DNA of 64,000 nt from positions 2,294,001 to 2,358,000 of the forward strand of contig JASGHP010000001.1 of NCBI GenBank assembly GCA_047602295.1. The letters are read 5' to 3'. Under the pieces are notes generated by a model that saw nothing but the letters and a program-made list of their open reading frames with translations, searched no databases and was not told the origin of the DNA. Below, one piece after another: positions 34,387-42,732 of the stretch. The DNA comes from JACMLD01 sp047602295 (GTDB lineage: Bacteria; Bacteroidota; Bacteroidia; Chitinophagales; Chitinophagaceae). Both the position numbers and the translations under genes were made by a program. Position 1 is the first letter of the stretch. Every line of letters starts with the position of its first letter.

Positions 34387-34575
34387 ATGAGTGCTGCAGT
34401 GATTGGCAAACATATTTATGTTTTTGGTGGAGCTGGTCCTAAAATTCCACCTATGCCTGATGGCCCGCGTGATAGCAGCCGCAAACAACAGCCACCGCCA
34501 CCGCCTCCAGGTCCACCGCCCGGAGACGGGAAACCTGCAGCTCCATCACCTTTAGAAATATTTACACTGCAATAA
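34387..34575 (+). CDS. Kelch-repeat protein, C-terminal fragment
   Basis: This frame (real continuity from about 34351) supplies the last kelch blade, MSAAVIGKHIYVFGGAGPK, and then a proline-rich tail (residues about 34-52, repeated P with G and K) ending LEIFTLQ. It is separated from the main part by the 4-bp duplication. It is unlikely to be expressed alone unless the frameshift is a sequence error or is reverted by slippage. rpiA begins 30 nt downstream. Confidence 0.75.
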   Translation: MSAAVIGKHIYVFGGAGPKIPPMPDGPRDSSRKQQPPPPPPGPPPGDGKPAAPSPLEIFTLQ

Positions 34576-34605
34576 GCGGTTGATCAATAACGTGAGTAAT
34601 TTATT

Positions 34606-35292
34606 ATGTTGTCAAAAGAAGAAATAAAGAAGCAAGCAGCCGTTCATGCAATGCAATATGTGGAGGATGGCATGACCATTGGCATTGGCACTGGGTCTAC
34701 GGTTTATTGGTTTATAAAAGAGTTGTCTGTCCGTGTACAGCAGGGTTTAAACTGCCGATGCATACCCACATCTGTTCCTACAGATAATATGGCCAGGCAA
34801 TTGGGCATACCTATGCTGGTATTAAATGATGTAGAGAAAATTGATATTACCATAGATGGGGCTGATGAAATTGACCCGCAATTAAACTTAATAAAAGGCG
34901 GCGGTGGTGCATTGTTGCAGGAGAAAATGGTAGCCGCCGCTTCTGATAAACTTATAATAATTGCAGACAGTAGCAAGTATGTAAAGCAATTGGGGGCTTT
35001 CCCATTACCGGTTGAAGTAGTACCATTTGGCTGGAAACAAGTGCAGCAACATGTGCAATCCAAATATAAAATTGATACCGGTTTGCGAATGAAAGATGGC
35101 GAAGCATTTATTACAGATCACGGACATTATATACTGGATTGTCATTTTCTGCATATAGATAGCCCTGCTCCGCTAACGGTTGAGTTAAATATGATACCCG
35201 GTGTAGTGGAAAACGGTTTATTTATTAAGATGGCGAAACTGGCTGTTGTTGCAGATGCTGATGGGAAAGTGCAAACTATTTCTTCGGACTAA
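34606..35292 (+). CDS. rpiA: Ribose-5-phosphate isomerase A
   Basis: 228 residues, the usual length. Signature blocks: IGIGTGSTVYWFIKEL (phosphate loop), TIDGADEIDPQLNLIKGGGG, and LLQEKMVAAASDKLIIIADS with the catalytic Glu. It interconverts ribose-5-phosphate and ribulose-5-phosphate in the pentose phosphate pathway. It lies 30 nt after the kelch gene, perhaps by read-through, and converges with the LytTR regulator. Confidence 0.95.
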   Translation: MLSKEEIKKQAAVHAMQYVEDGMTIGIGTGSTVYWFIKELSVRVQQGLNCRCIPTSVPTDNMARQLGIPMLVLNDVEKIDITIDGADEIDPQLNLIKGGGGALLQEKMVAAASDKLIIIADSSKYVKQLGAFPLPVEVVPFGWKQVQQHVQSKYKIDTGLRMKDGEAFITDHGHYILDCHFLHIDSPAPLTVELNMIPGVVENGLFIKMAKLAVVADADGKVQTISSD

Positions 35293-35303
35293 ATTGGTAT
35301 TTA

Positions 35304-36029
35304 TTATCGTTTTAATAAACGGTTTTGTAAAATCTTCTTCAGCACTTCTTCTTTTGTATTACGGCTGATAGGAATTAGATGTTCGCCAATTCGCAGTTCG
35401 TTGGCTTCAATTGTTTCTACTTTGTCTGTCGCTACAATATAAGATTTGTGCACTTTTATGAATTGCTTTGATGGCAGTTGTTCTTCTACACTTTTAATAG
35501 TGAGATAGGTAATGTATTTTTTGTCTTTGGTATATATGGTTACATAGTTTTGCAATGCTTCAGCAAATAATACATCATCGTAAAGCAGCTTTATCAGCTT
35601 ATTATCTGCTTTAATAAAAAAATGTTTTGCATCTTCTGTTAGTATTGGAGTTGCGGTTTGAGATTTGCTCAACTCTAAAAAAGATTTCGCTTTTAATACT
35701 GCTTTCAGAAAACGATCAAATGAAAATGGTTTTACCAGATAGTCTATTACATTAAGCTCGTAACCCTGCAATGCATATTGCGGATATGCAGTTGTAAGTA
35801 TGGTAAGTGGTGGATGCGGAAGGCTTTTTAAAAAATCGAGGCCTGTAATTTTAGGCATTTGTATGTCCAGCAGCAATAAATCTGTTGGCTTTTGTGATAA
35901 TGCTTCTGTTGCCTTTAGCGGGTTATCATATTCTCCCTGCAGAGCGAGAAAATCAATGTCTGCAATATATTCTCTCAAACCCTGCCTGGCCAATGGCTCA
36001 TCGTCTATTATGATGCAATTAATTTTCAA
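35304..36029 (-). CDS. LytTR-type response regulator
   Basis: 241 residues. The receiver domain (1-about 120) has acidic pocket IIDDEPLARQ, phospho-acceptor Asp in LLLLDIQMPKITG, and conserved Lys in DYLVKPFSFDRFL. The C-terminal LytTR DNA-binding domain includes FIKVHKSYIV and ELRIGEHLIPISR. The sensor kinase gene lies 5 nt upstream in the same operon, so this is its cognate regulator. Target genes are unknown. Confidence 0.93.
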   Translation of the reverse strand: MKINCIIIDDEPLARQGLREYIADIDFLALQGEYDNPLKATEALSQKPTDLLLLDIQMPKITGLDFLKSLPHPPLTILTTAYPQYALQGYELNVIDYLVKPFSFDRFLKAVLKAKSFLELSKSQTATPILTEDAKHFFIKADNKLIKLLYDDVLFAEALQNYVTIYTKDKKYITYLTIKSVEEQLPSKQFIKVHKSYIVATDKVETIEANELRIGEHLIPISRNTKEEVLKKILQNRLLKR

Positions 36030-36034
36030 TGGCT

Positions 36035-37057
36035 TTAATTGTCAATCGTTAGGTGCAGGTTTACTGCAAAAATATTTTCAGTATTATCAATTGCTAAGAA
36101 ATGTTTGCCGGGATAGATTAGTTCAAGCCTTCTTTTCACATTTGCCAGCCCTATGCCACCGGTCCTATCTGTTACTCCATTTTTTTCTTTTGAATTGCTG
36201 ATGGAAAATAGCAACTGACTATGTTGCATAGCTAAAGCAATATGTACAAAATTAGTTTTTTCAGGATGATTGGAAAGGTGTTTAAAAGCATTCTCCACAA
36301 ACGGAATAAGTAACAATGGTGTGATGGAAAACCCTTTTACAGTATCATCTATTTTCAGTTCAACATCGTAATTGTCTCCCTTACGCAGTTGTTGCAATTT
36401 TACATAGCTGGCCAGGTAAGCCAGTTCTTTTTCAATGGCAACACTGTCATCATTGCAATCGTACAACTGGTAACGGAGCAAATCGGAAAACTGCAGTAAT
36501 GTTTCTCTTGCTGCATTGTTTTGTTTGTCTATTAAAAAATAAATAGCATTCAAAGAATTGAACAGGAAATGCGGGTTTACCTGCGATTTTAAAAACTGCA
36601 ATTCTGTTTCTGCTTTTTCTTTTGCCAGCGCACCAATACGACGTTGCGCAGAAGCATAATCAAACAATAATTTAATAGCCGCTGCCGTGCTTACCAACAA
36701 AAAGTGCGGAATAATATTATCGTAAATCCTTGCTTTAAGACGTCCGCGCAGTTCAAAAAAGCCGGGTGTTCCAAAAGCTAATTCTTCTACCTGCATTTTT
36801 AAAATACTGAAGCCACTTACAAGTATGATGAAAATGATTGCAAATAAAAAATACCGTTTGCGATACAACAAGTAAGGTATCAGCAAATAGTTGGTGATGT
36901 ACACCATCAGCGCAAGGTCTGCTACTTTAATAAGCGTAATAAGCCAGGCCCTGCCGGGATAATCTTCATACCTGAAATAAAACCATCCTGCATATAGCAG
37001 CAACCATGCTGCAATATGGTGAAGCTTGTACTTTGTTATGAATTGGCGCCAGTCCAT
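36035..37057 (-). CDS. LytS-like sensor histidine kinase
   Basis: 340 residues. Four membrane helices (about 12-140) with no large sensor domain are followed by a His_kinase domain with the phospho-acceptor in LKSQVNPHFLFNSLNAIYF (about residue 180). The ATPase part contains LLLIPFVENAFKH (N-box) and GIGLANVKRRLELIY (G-box). This short architecture is the standard Bacteroidota partner of LytTR regulators. It precedes that regulator by 5 nt. Confidence 0.93.
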   Translation of the reverse strand: MDWRQFITKYKLHHIAAWLLLYAGWFYFRYEDYPGRAWLITLIKVADLALMVYITNYLLIPYLLYRKRYFLFAIIFIILVSGFSILKMQVEELAFGTPGFFELRGRLKARIYDNIIPHFLLVSTAAAIKLLFDYASAQRRIGALAKEKAETELQFLKSQVNPHFLFNSLNAIYFLIDKQNNAARETLLQFSDLLRYQLYDCNDDSVAIEKELAYLASYVKLQQLRKGDNYDVELKIDDTVKGFSITPLLLIPFVENAFKHLSNHPEKTNFVHIALAMQHSQLLFSISNSKEKNGVTDRTGGIGLANVKRRLELIYPGKHFLAIDNTENIFAVNLHLTIDN

Positions 37058-37148
37058 AATTCAAAATAAAAGTACAAAAACCAGCGCTAAGACGTTTTTA
37101 TGCCTGCGGTAGGATATTCTTGATTAAATGCATCGTAACAGGATGAAA

Positions 37149-37183
37149 GATAAAAGCGGCTGACTGTTGCAGCCACTTTTATC
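37149..37183 (-). terminator. Hairpin after the small secreted protein gene
   Basis: A 14-nt arm GATAAAAGCGGCTG (37149-37162) pairs with CAGCCACTTTTATC (37170-37183) with one mismatch. It is 18 nt past the minus-strand stop at 37201. The U tract is inside the stem, so termination strength is uncertain. Confidence 0.55.
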
Positions 37184-37200
37184 GGTGGATCAAGGTTCTG

Positions 37201-37620
37201 TTAATTGGCTTTGCTGACACTAAAGTCTTCCATCATATGCCGCTCTGCATTTACTTTAAATTTCATTTCCTCTTTTTTCCTGAAATTATTAATTACAAAA
37301 GTGAGGCTGCCTGTTTCAAGTTTTGTCCTGAAGACCTTGCTGAACTTTTTATCGTGAAACATTTCGTTGTACAATAAATTTCCTTCGCTGTCAGTAACAG
37401 TTACTTTAAACTTTTCTCCGTTGCTGTTTTCGTACTTCATAATAAATGAATACTGATCATCTGAATAGCCCTGGTAGCTTACAGAGGCATCATTTGCTGG
37501 AGGCATAGTTTGCTTCTGTGCAAAAGAGGAGCTGGCAATACCCAGTAAAAAGAAAGCGGCAAGCATTGTTTTTGAAAAAAATGACGACAGCATTGCTGTA
37601 AGAGGATAACCGCTTTTCAT
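37201..37620 (-). CDS. Small secreted protein of unknown function
   Basis: 139 residues. A signal peptide (SKTMLAAFFLLGIASSSFAQ) may start at the first Met or at residue 10. The mature part of about 100 residues has an immunoglobulin-like strand pattern: FIMKYENSNGEKFKVTVTDS, GNLLYNEMFHDKKFSKVF and TGSLTFVINNF. Similar small exported proteins are widespread in Bacteroidota. No function is proposed. A hairpin follows the stop. Confidence 0.7.
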   Translation of the reverse strand: MKSGYPLTAMLSSFFSKTMLAAFFLLGIASSSFAQKQTMPPANDASVSYQGYSDDQYSFIMKYENSNGEKFKVTVTDSEGNLLYNEMFHDKKFSKVFRTKLETGSLTFVINNFRKKEEMKFKVNAERHMMEDFSVSKAN

Positions 37621-37823
37621 ATTTGTAGTTTTTGTTTACACGTAAATAGGAAGCAATGGTTACGTGGAAGCAATGCGCCCAATGGCTAGCGGTTGCTGCA
37701 TTTGTGCAGCACAGAAGAAATAAAAATGAAACCTGTTATTTCTAAAAAACTATTTCAATGAATTTTGTCCAAAATATGTGCCAGTAGTGGATTATGCTTT
37801 TTATTGCTGTGTGAATTTTTCGG

Positions 37824-39080
37824 TTACTGCTTCAATATAGATTGTAATACAGCGGGTTTGCCATCAATAGATGGTGAATAACTTAAGCCAAGTATGTTTG
37901 CAATTAGCGGGTATACATGCACGTTTTCAAAACCTTTAATGGTATAATGTTGTTTGAAAGCAGGCCCCCATGCATAAAAACTAGCGTGCATGTCCGTTAT
38001 AGAAGGATCGAAGCCATGTTTGCCCGGCGTAACTTTTCTCCTGTTAATGTTAAAGACTTTTGGCAACGTGGGTATCAATAGCATATCTCCATTGCGGTTA
38101 TACCTGTCGTCATTTTTTCTGTAATGCCAGCGCTTGGGTGTTTTGTCAATAAGATACACTGTAAAATCTTTTGCTTCTTTTTTTAAAGCTTTATAAGTGG
38201 GCATTATGTCTTTGGGATCTTTTGCATACAAATGGATCATCACATCTCCATTGGTAACCAAAAACTTTGTAGTATCTATTGAAGATGGCAGCGGCAATGT
38301 ATTTGCAGTGTCTACATCTGTCATGCCGTGGTCTGCCAGGAAAATGAAATTAACAGGCAGGTGCAATGAGTCAATAGCAGCTACCAGTTTCCCTACACTT
38401 TCATCTATAAATTGTACGGCTTTACCTGCTTCCGGAGAATTGGCGCCGTATGTATGCTCTTCATGATCTACCTGCGGAAAATAAAAAGTAACCAGGTGCG
38501 GTCTTTTATCAGCAGGCAATTGCAACCAGTTTTTTACAATATTGATGCGGCTGTCTATATCAATCTTGTCATTGTAATTGTAATAATAAGTTGGCCTTAC
38601 ACCTTGAATGGCTGCTTCAGATGCTACCCAGTAAAAACTTGCACTAAGCATTTGTTGTTGCTCTGCCAATACCCACAATGGTGTGCCGCCATACCACGAG
38701 CTGTCTGCTACGGCAACTTTATTGCTCATGCCATACCATGCTTTGCGCTGGCCATCATAAAAGCTATTGTCTGTAAGCCCATGATGAGCAGGGTAGAGGC
38801 CTGTAACTATTGTATAATGATTAGGAAAAGTAAGTGATGGAAAAGAAGGCTGCATGTAATCTGCCGCCACGCCGCTGTTGCGCAGGCGAATGAGGTTTTG
38901 TGCATTCCACTTATCAGCCAAATCATAACGGAAACCATCAGCTGAAATAAGTATTACATAAGGTTTCTCCTGCTGCGCTGCGCTATTGATTCTATTGGGG
39001 ATTATTTTTTGTGTAGTATCCTGGGCATAGCTGCAAACGCCGAGCAGCATGAATAAAAAGAACGGTTTAAAAAATGTCAT
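37824..39080 (-). CDS. Ectonucleotide pyrophosphatase/phosphodiesterase (NPP) family protein
   Basis: 418 residues. The signal peptide (FFKPFFLFMLLGVCSYAQ) precedes an alkaline-phosphatase-superfamily domain. Zinc-site and nucleophile blocks in order: LISADGFRYDL (Asp), FPSLTFPNHYTIVTGLYP (Thr nucleophile), FPQVDHEEHTYG (Asp, His), FLADHGMTDV (Asp-His) and TPGKHGFDPS (His). It cleaves phosphodiester or pyrophosphate bonds of nucleotides in the periplasm. The yggS-like gene ends 4 nt upstream, so the two are co-transcribed. Confidence 0.88.
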   Translation of the reverse strand: MTFFKPFFLFMLLGVCSYAQDTTQKIIPNRINSAAQQEKPYVILISADGFRYDLADKWNAQNLIRLRNSGVAADYMQPSFPSLTFPNHYTIVTGLYPAHHGLTDNSFYDGQRKAWYGMSNKVAVADSSWYGGTPLWVLAEQQQMLSASFYWVASEAAIQGVRPTYYYNYNDKIDIDSRINIVKNWLQLPADKRPHLVTFYFPQVDHEEHTYGANSPEAGKAVQFIDESVGKLVAAIDSLHLPVNFIFLADHGMTDVDTANTLPLPSSIDTTKFLVTNGDVMIHLYAKDPKDIMPTYKALKKEAKDFTVYLIDKTPKRWHYRKNDDRYNRNGDMLLIPTLPKVFNINRRKVTPGKHGFDPSITDMHASFYAWGPAFKQHYTIKGFENVHVYPLIANILGLSYSPSIDGKPAVLQSILKQ

Positions 39081-39083
39081 GTC

Positions 39084-39767
39084 CTATATTTTGTTATAGT
39101 TTCTTTCTCCAAACAGCAAACTTCCAATGCGCACCATATTGCTGCCATTGGCTATTGCCATGTTATAATCTCCACTCATGCCCATAGATAGATATTGGAA
39201 TTGGGAATTAGGAATTTGTATTTGGGCATATTTATCATAGAGTGATTTTAGAGAACGGAATTCATTTACCACTGTTGCTTTATCTTCTGTAAAAGATGCC
39301 ATGCCCATCAAACCTTTAATACAAATATTATTTAAACCGGCCAGCTGATTGTTAGACGCTGCAAATATTTCATCCAGTTCTTTTTCATCTAACCCAAACT
39401 TGGTTTCTTCTTTGGCAATATGCACTTGCAACAATACATCAATTGTTTTATTGAGTTTGGCTGCCTGTTTATTTATTTCTTGCAATAATTTAAAACTGTC
39501 TACGCCGTGTATAAGGTAAACAAATGGCGCAATGTATTTTACCTTATTGCTTTGCAGGTGCCCAATAAAGTGCCAGTGAATGTCTTTAGGCAATGCAGCT
39601 TCTTTCTCCTGCAATTCCTGCACATAGTTTTCGCCAAAATCTTTCTGACCAAGCTGGTAAAGTTCAAGAATGTCTGCTGCAGGTTTTGTTTTAGAAACGG
39701 CTACTAAGGTTGTATCAGAACCCAGTTCCTGCAATATGGATTGGTATTTTTCTTTGTTTGCGGGCAT
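39084..39767 (-). CDS. YggS/PROSC-family PLP homeostasis protein
   Basis: 227 residues, one PLP-binding TIM barrel. The PLP Lys is in TLVAVSKTKPAAD; other signatures are DFGENYVQELQEK, IHWHFIGHLQSNK and LSMGMSGDYNMAIANGSNMV. It has no strong enzymatic activity and buffers cellular pyridoxal phosphate. It is upstream of the NPP gene, with 3 nt between. Confidence 0.93.
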   Translation of the reverse strand: MPANKEKYQSILQELGSDTTLVAVSKTKPAADILELYQLGQKDFGENYVQELQEKEAALPKDIHWHFIGHLQSNKVKYIAPFVYLIHGVDSFKLLQEINKQAAKLNKTIDVLLQVHIAKEETKFGLDEKELDEIFAASNNQLAGLNNICIKGLMGMASFTEDKATVVNEFRSLKSLYDKYAQIQIPNSQFQYLSMGMSGDYNMAIANGSNMVRIGSLLFGERNYNKI

Positions 39768-39794
39768 TGTATTATTTGCTGCGCGAATTTAGGC

Positions 39795-39972
39795 AATGCA
39801 AAAGTAAAAAGTCAAAAGGTAAAATTAGAGAGAAGAGAAAAGACTGTTATATTTTGAGTGCTAAAGGTCTTTAATACATGTTCCTCCCAATTCCCAATTC
39901 CTTTTTTGGTGATACTCATTCACGTAAGGGTGAAAAGCTTTTCCCACTAGCCACTCACTACTCACCAATCAC
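39795..39972. repeat. Intergenic word-repeat element
   Basis: An AAAAAGTCAAAAGG arm (39805-39818) is followed by CCTCCCAATTCCCAATTCC (39884-39902) and then CCACTAGCCACTCACTACTC (39943-39962) and ACCAATCACTTC. The C-type arm is in the same word style as the spacers near 18.8 and 20.5 kb. It lies between two minus-strand genes. Confidence 0.55.
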
Positions 39973-41123
39973 TTCAACACCGCCCTGCTAATAACAATGC
40001 GCTGCACTTCGCTGGTGCCTTCATATATCTGGGTGATTTTTGCATCACGCATCAATCTTTCTACATGGTATTCTTTTACATAACCATAACCGCCATGCAC
40101 CTGCACTGCTTCTGTGGTTACCCACATGGCTGTTTCTGATGCGTACACTTTTGCCATGGAAGAACTTAATGCATAATCTTTGTGCTGATCTTTTTCATAG
40201 GCCGCTTTTAAACAAAGCAGCCTGGCTGCTTCAATGCGGGTAGCCATGTCCGCTAGTTTAAATTGTATGGCCTGGTGCTGCATAATCTCTTTGCCAAATG
40301 CTTTACGTTCTTTAGCATATTTTAATGCCAGCTCGTAAGCACCACTGGCAATGCCCAATGCCTGGCTGGCAATGCCAATGCGGCCACCGCTGAGTGTTTT
40401 CATGGCAAAAGAAAAACCAAAGCCATCATCGCCTATGCGGTTTTCTTTGGGCACTTTTACATCTGTAAAGAGAATACTGTGCGTATCGCTGCCACGTATA
40501 CCCAGCTTGTTTTCTTTAGCGCCTACTTTTACCCCCGGCCAGTTTTTCTCTACAATAAATGCATTGATGCCATGACTGCCCCTGGCTTTATCTGTTTGCG
40601 CCATCACTAAATAAACAGAGGCAGAATTGCCATTGGTAATCCAGTTTTTGGTACCGTTTAAAAGATAATGGTCGCCTTTATCTTCGGCTATGGTTCGCTG
40701 TGAGGTAGCATCGCTTCCTGCTTCAGGTTCACTCAATAAAAAAGCGCCGATGTACAGTTCTCCATCTTTGCGGCCCTGTGCCAGTGGTGTTAAATATTTT
40801 TGTTTCTGTTCTTCGTTGCCATAGGTTTCCAGTCCCCAGCAAACAAGGCTGTTGTTTACACTCACACAAACGCTAACGCTGGCGTCTATCTTGCTGATTT
40901 CTTCCATAGCCAGTACATAGCTGATGGTGTCCATACCACTGCCGCCATATTTAGGATCTACCATGATGCCCATAAAGCCCAGCTCTGCCAGTTTCATAAT
41001 CTGTTCTTTGGGAAATTGCTGTTTCTCATCACGATCAATTACGCCGGGCAGGCATTCCTGCCGTGCAAAATCGCGGGCAGCTTTTTGTATCATCAGGTGT
41101 TCTTCACTCAGTTGAAAATGCAT
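39969..41123 (-). CDS. Acyl-CoA dehydrogenase
   Basis: 384 residues from the ATG at 41123 (MHFQLSEEHLMIQKAARDFA). FAD- and substrate-binding blocks are GAFLLSEPEAGSDATSQRT, FVITNG-type KNWITNGNSASV, and LGGRIGIASQALG-like sequence SGGRIGIASQALGIASGAY. The catalytic Glu is in QIYEGTSEVQRIVISR near the C-terminus. It is close to short-chain (butyryl-CoA) dehydrogenases. Electrons pass to ETF, not encoded in this window. Confidence 0.92.
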   Translation of the reverse strand: MHFQLSEEHLMIQKAARDFARQECLPGVIDRDEKQQFPKEQIMKLAELGFMGIMVDPKYGGSGMDTISYVLAMEEISKIDASVSVCVSVNNSLVCWGLETYGNEEQKQKYLTPLAQGRKDGELYIGAFLLSEPEAGSDATSQRTIAEDKGDHYLLNGTKNWITNGNSASVYLVMAQTDKARGSHGINAFIVEKNWPGVKVGAKENKLGIRGSDTHSILFTDVKVPKENRIGDDGFGFSFAMKTLSGGRIGIASQALGIASGAYELALKYAKERKAFGKEIMQHQAIQFKLADMATRIEAARLLCLKAAYEKDQHKDYALSSSMAKVYASETAMWVTTEAVQVHGGYGYVKEYHVERLMRDAKITQIYEGTSEVQRIVISRAVLK

Positions 41124-41184
41124 AGCCTTGTTTTTGAGTATGAGCAAAAGTAAAGAAAGTTGTTGTACTAACTAACGGGTGGTA

Positions 41185-41320
41185 GTAGGGAGTTTTAAGT
41201 TTTAAGTTTTAAGTGGTAAGTCGGGGGAGTGGTGAGTGGCGAGTGGCGAGTGGGGAAAATGCAGGCATTTTTTAGTTGCAAGTTTTAAGCGGTAAGTTGG
41301 GTGAGTGGTGAGTGGGAAAA
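41185..41320. repeat. G-rich word-repeat arm
   Basis: Repeated TTTTAAG words (41190-41212), then GTGGTAAGTCGGGGGAGTGG, then GAGTGGCGAG twice (41232-41250), and again at 41277-41316. The complementary C-type arm is at 41942-41995, beyond a small gene. Except for these words the 41148-41471 spacer shows no gene. Confidence 0.65.
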
Positions 41321-41471
41321 TCTAGTTGCTATATGCATTCAATTATGACTGGCTTCTTCTTTTTTTATCCACCAGAGAAAAATAAGTATTTGGGCTATGA
41401 TTAACCAAAGCATAGAGGGTTATTTTAGCTATGGGATACTATTTTTTGCGCTGGCTCATTCTTATGTCAGT

Positions 41472-41759
41472 CTATTTTTTTGTAGTTTCTTTCTCCTTAT
41501 TTTTTCTTAAGACATTGTCAAGTAGTTCCTGTCTTCTGGCATTTAATTCTTCACGCCTGTTGCTACGTTTTAATTTGTTGACACGGTTATACTCTTTAAA
41601 CAAATAAAATACAATAGCAATGCTGATAAACCCCCACGGCACCCATATTTTAGCTTGAGTGCCATTTGGTTCATCTTTGAACATCCTTATAGAAATTCCC
41701 AATAAAATCAGGTATACAGCCGACCCAATGATGATGATAAATCGTTCGTTTTTTTTCAT
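41472..41759 (-). CDS. Small two-helix membrane protein
   Basis: 95 residues. Two transmembrane helices (RFIIIIGSAVYLILLGISI and IWVPWGFISIAIVFYLF) are followed by a strongly basic, probably helical cytoplasmic tail (NRVNKLKRSNRREELNARRQ). No family is recognised. The two long inverted word-repeat arms flank this gene and its upstream region. Confidence 0.65.
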   Translation of the reverse strand: MKKNERFIIIIGSAVYLILLGISIRMFKDEPNGTQAKIWVPWGFISIAIVFYLFKEYNRVNKLKRSNRREELNARRQELLDNVLRKNKEKETTKK

Positions 41760-41929
41760 GTTTGATAAGTATCTACCCCGCCATTTTTTCGCAAGCGGTA
41801 TTTTAGTTGTTGCTAAACTACCATTCTTTTTGTTATTATTTTATGGCCGATCCCTAAAGGGCTAACCGTTGAACGGAGCGTCGCAACGATGATTCCCAAA
41901 GATTAAATGTTGGTATCAAAAAAACGAAA

Positions 41930-42000
41930 ATCTAACCTTTACCTACTCGCCATTTGCCACTCGCCTCTCGCAATTACCACTCGCCATTCACCATTTTAGT
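41930..42000. repeat. C-rich word-repeat arm
   Basis: CTACTCGCCATTTGCCACTC then GCCTCTCGC, ACCACTCGCCATTCACC. These words are reverse complements of the GAGTGGCGAG words at 41185-41320, about 650 nt away. It lies directly upstream of the YdeI-like gene. Confidence 0.65.
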
Positions 42001-42016
42001 TTTACTTTTAAGGATA

Positions 42017-42538
42017 ATGGTTCAATTCAACGCCACCATAGAACAATTTGCCCAGCAGGGAGAAAAAACCGGTTGGTCGTATATAAAAGTGCCGGAGAAA
42101 ATTGCGCTGAAATTGAAGGAAGATAAGAAGTCGTTTAGGGTAAAGGGCAAGCTGGATAGCTTTTCCATAAAAGGCGTAGCACTGATCCCGATGGGTGGCG
42201 GCGATTTTATTATTCCCATTAACGCAGCTATGCGCAAAGGAACGGGCAAACGCAAGGGTGCTGTTTTAAAAGTGCAGTTAGAGCTGGATAACAAAGGCTA
42301 TCAATTGAACAAAGAGTTTATGGAATGCATGGCCGATGAACCTGTTGCGGTTGCCTACTTTAAAACCCTGGCAGGCTCTCATCAAAACTATTTCAGCAAA
42401 TGGATTGACAGCGCTAAAACCGAGCCTACTAAAACCAAACGCATAGCAATGGCCGTATCTGCATTGGCAAGGAAAATGGGGTTTCCTGAAATGCTGCGTG
42501 CACAAAAGAAAGACAAGCAAGACCTTAATCTTAGTTAA
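42017..42538 (+). CDS. DUF1905/YdeI-like protein
   Basis: 173 residues from the ATG at 42017 (MVQFNATIEQFAQQGEKTGW), preceded by an AAGGA motif at 42009-42013; upstream open sequence is repeat DNA. The N-terminal DUF1905 barrel (about 1-90, with GGGDFIIPINAAMRKGTGKR) is followed by a YdeI/OmpD-associated helical region (AYFKTLAGSHQNYFSKWIDS, TKTKRIAMAVSALARKM). Family members have been linked to stress or antimicrobial-peptide tolerance, but the mechanism is unknown. Confidence 0.85.
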   Translation: MVQFNATIEQFAQQGEKTGWSYIKVPEKIALKLKEDKKSFRVKGKLDSFSIKGVALIPMGGGDFIIPINAAMRKGTGKRKGAVLKVQLELDNKGYQLNKEFMECMADEPVAVAYFKTLAGSHQNYFSKWIDSAKTEPTKTKRIAMAVSALARKMGFPEMLRAQKKDKQDLNLS

Positions 42539-42732
42539 ACGGCTGTTATTTTTTGTAAAACCGCTAGCCGCGCAGGATGCACTGCACGTAGCTTTAATAA
42601 TTTTGTGCAGCCAGCAACCAACATTCTCCAACAGCAAGGACCAGGACTTATAATTCTTATTTTGGCTGCATCCTTGTATCCACTATCTGAGTCATTTAAA
42701 AAGTGTATTTTGGAAAAATTTGATGAGTGAGC

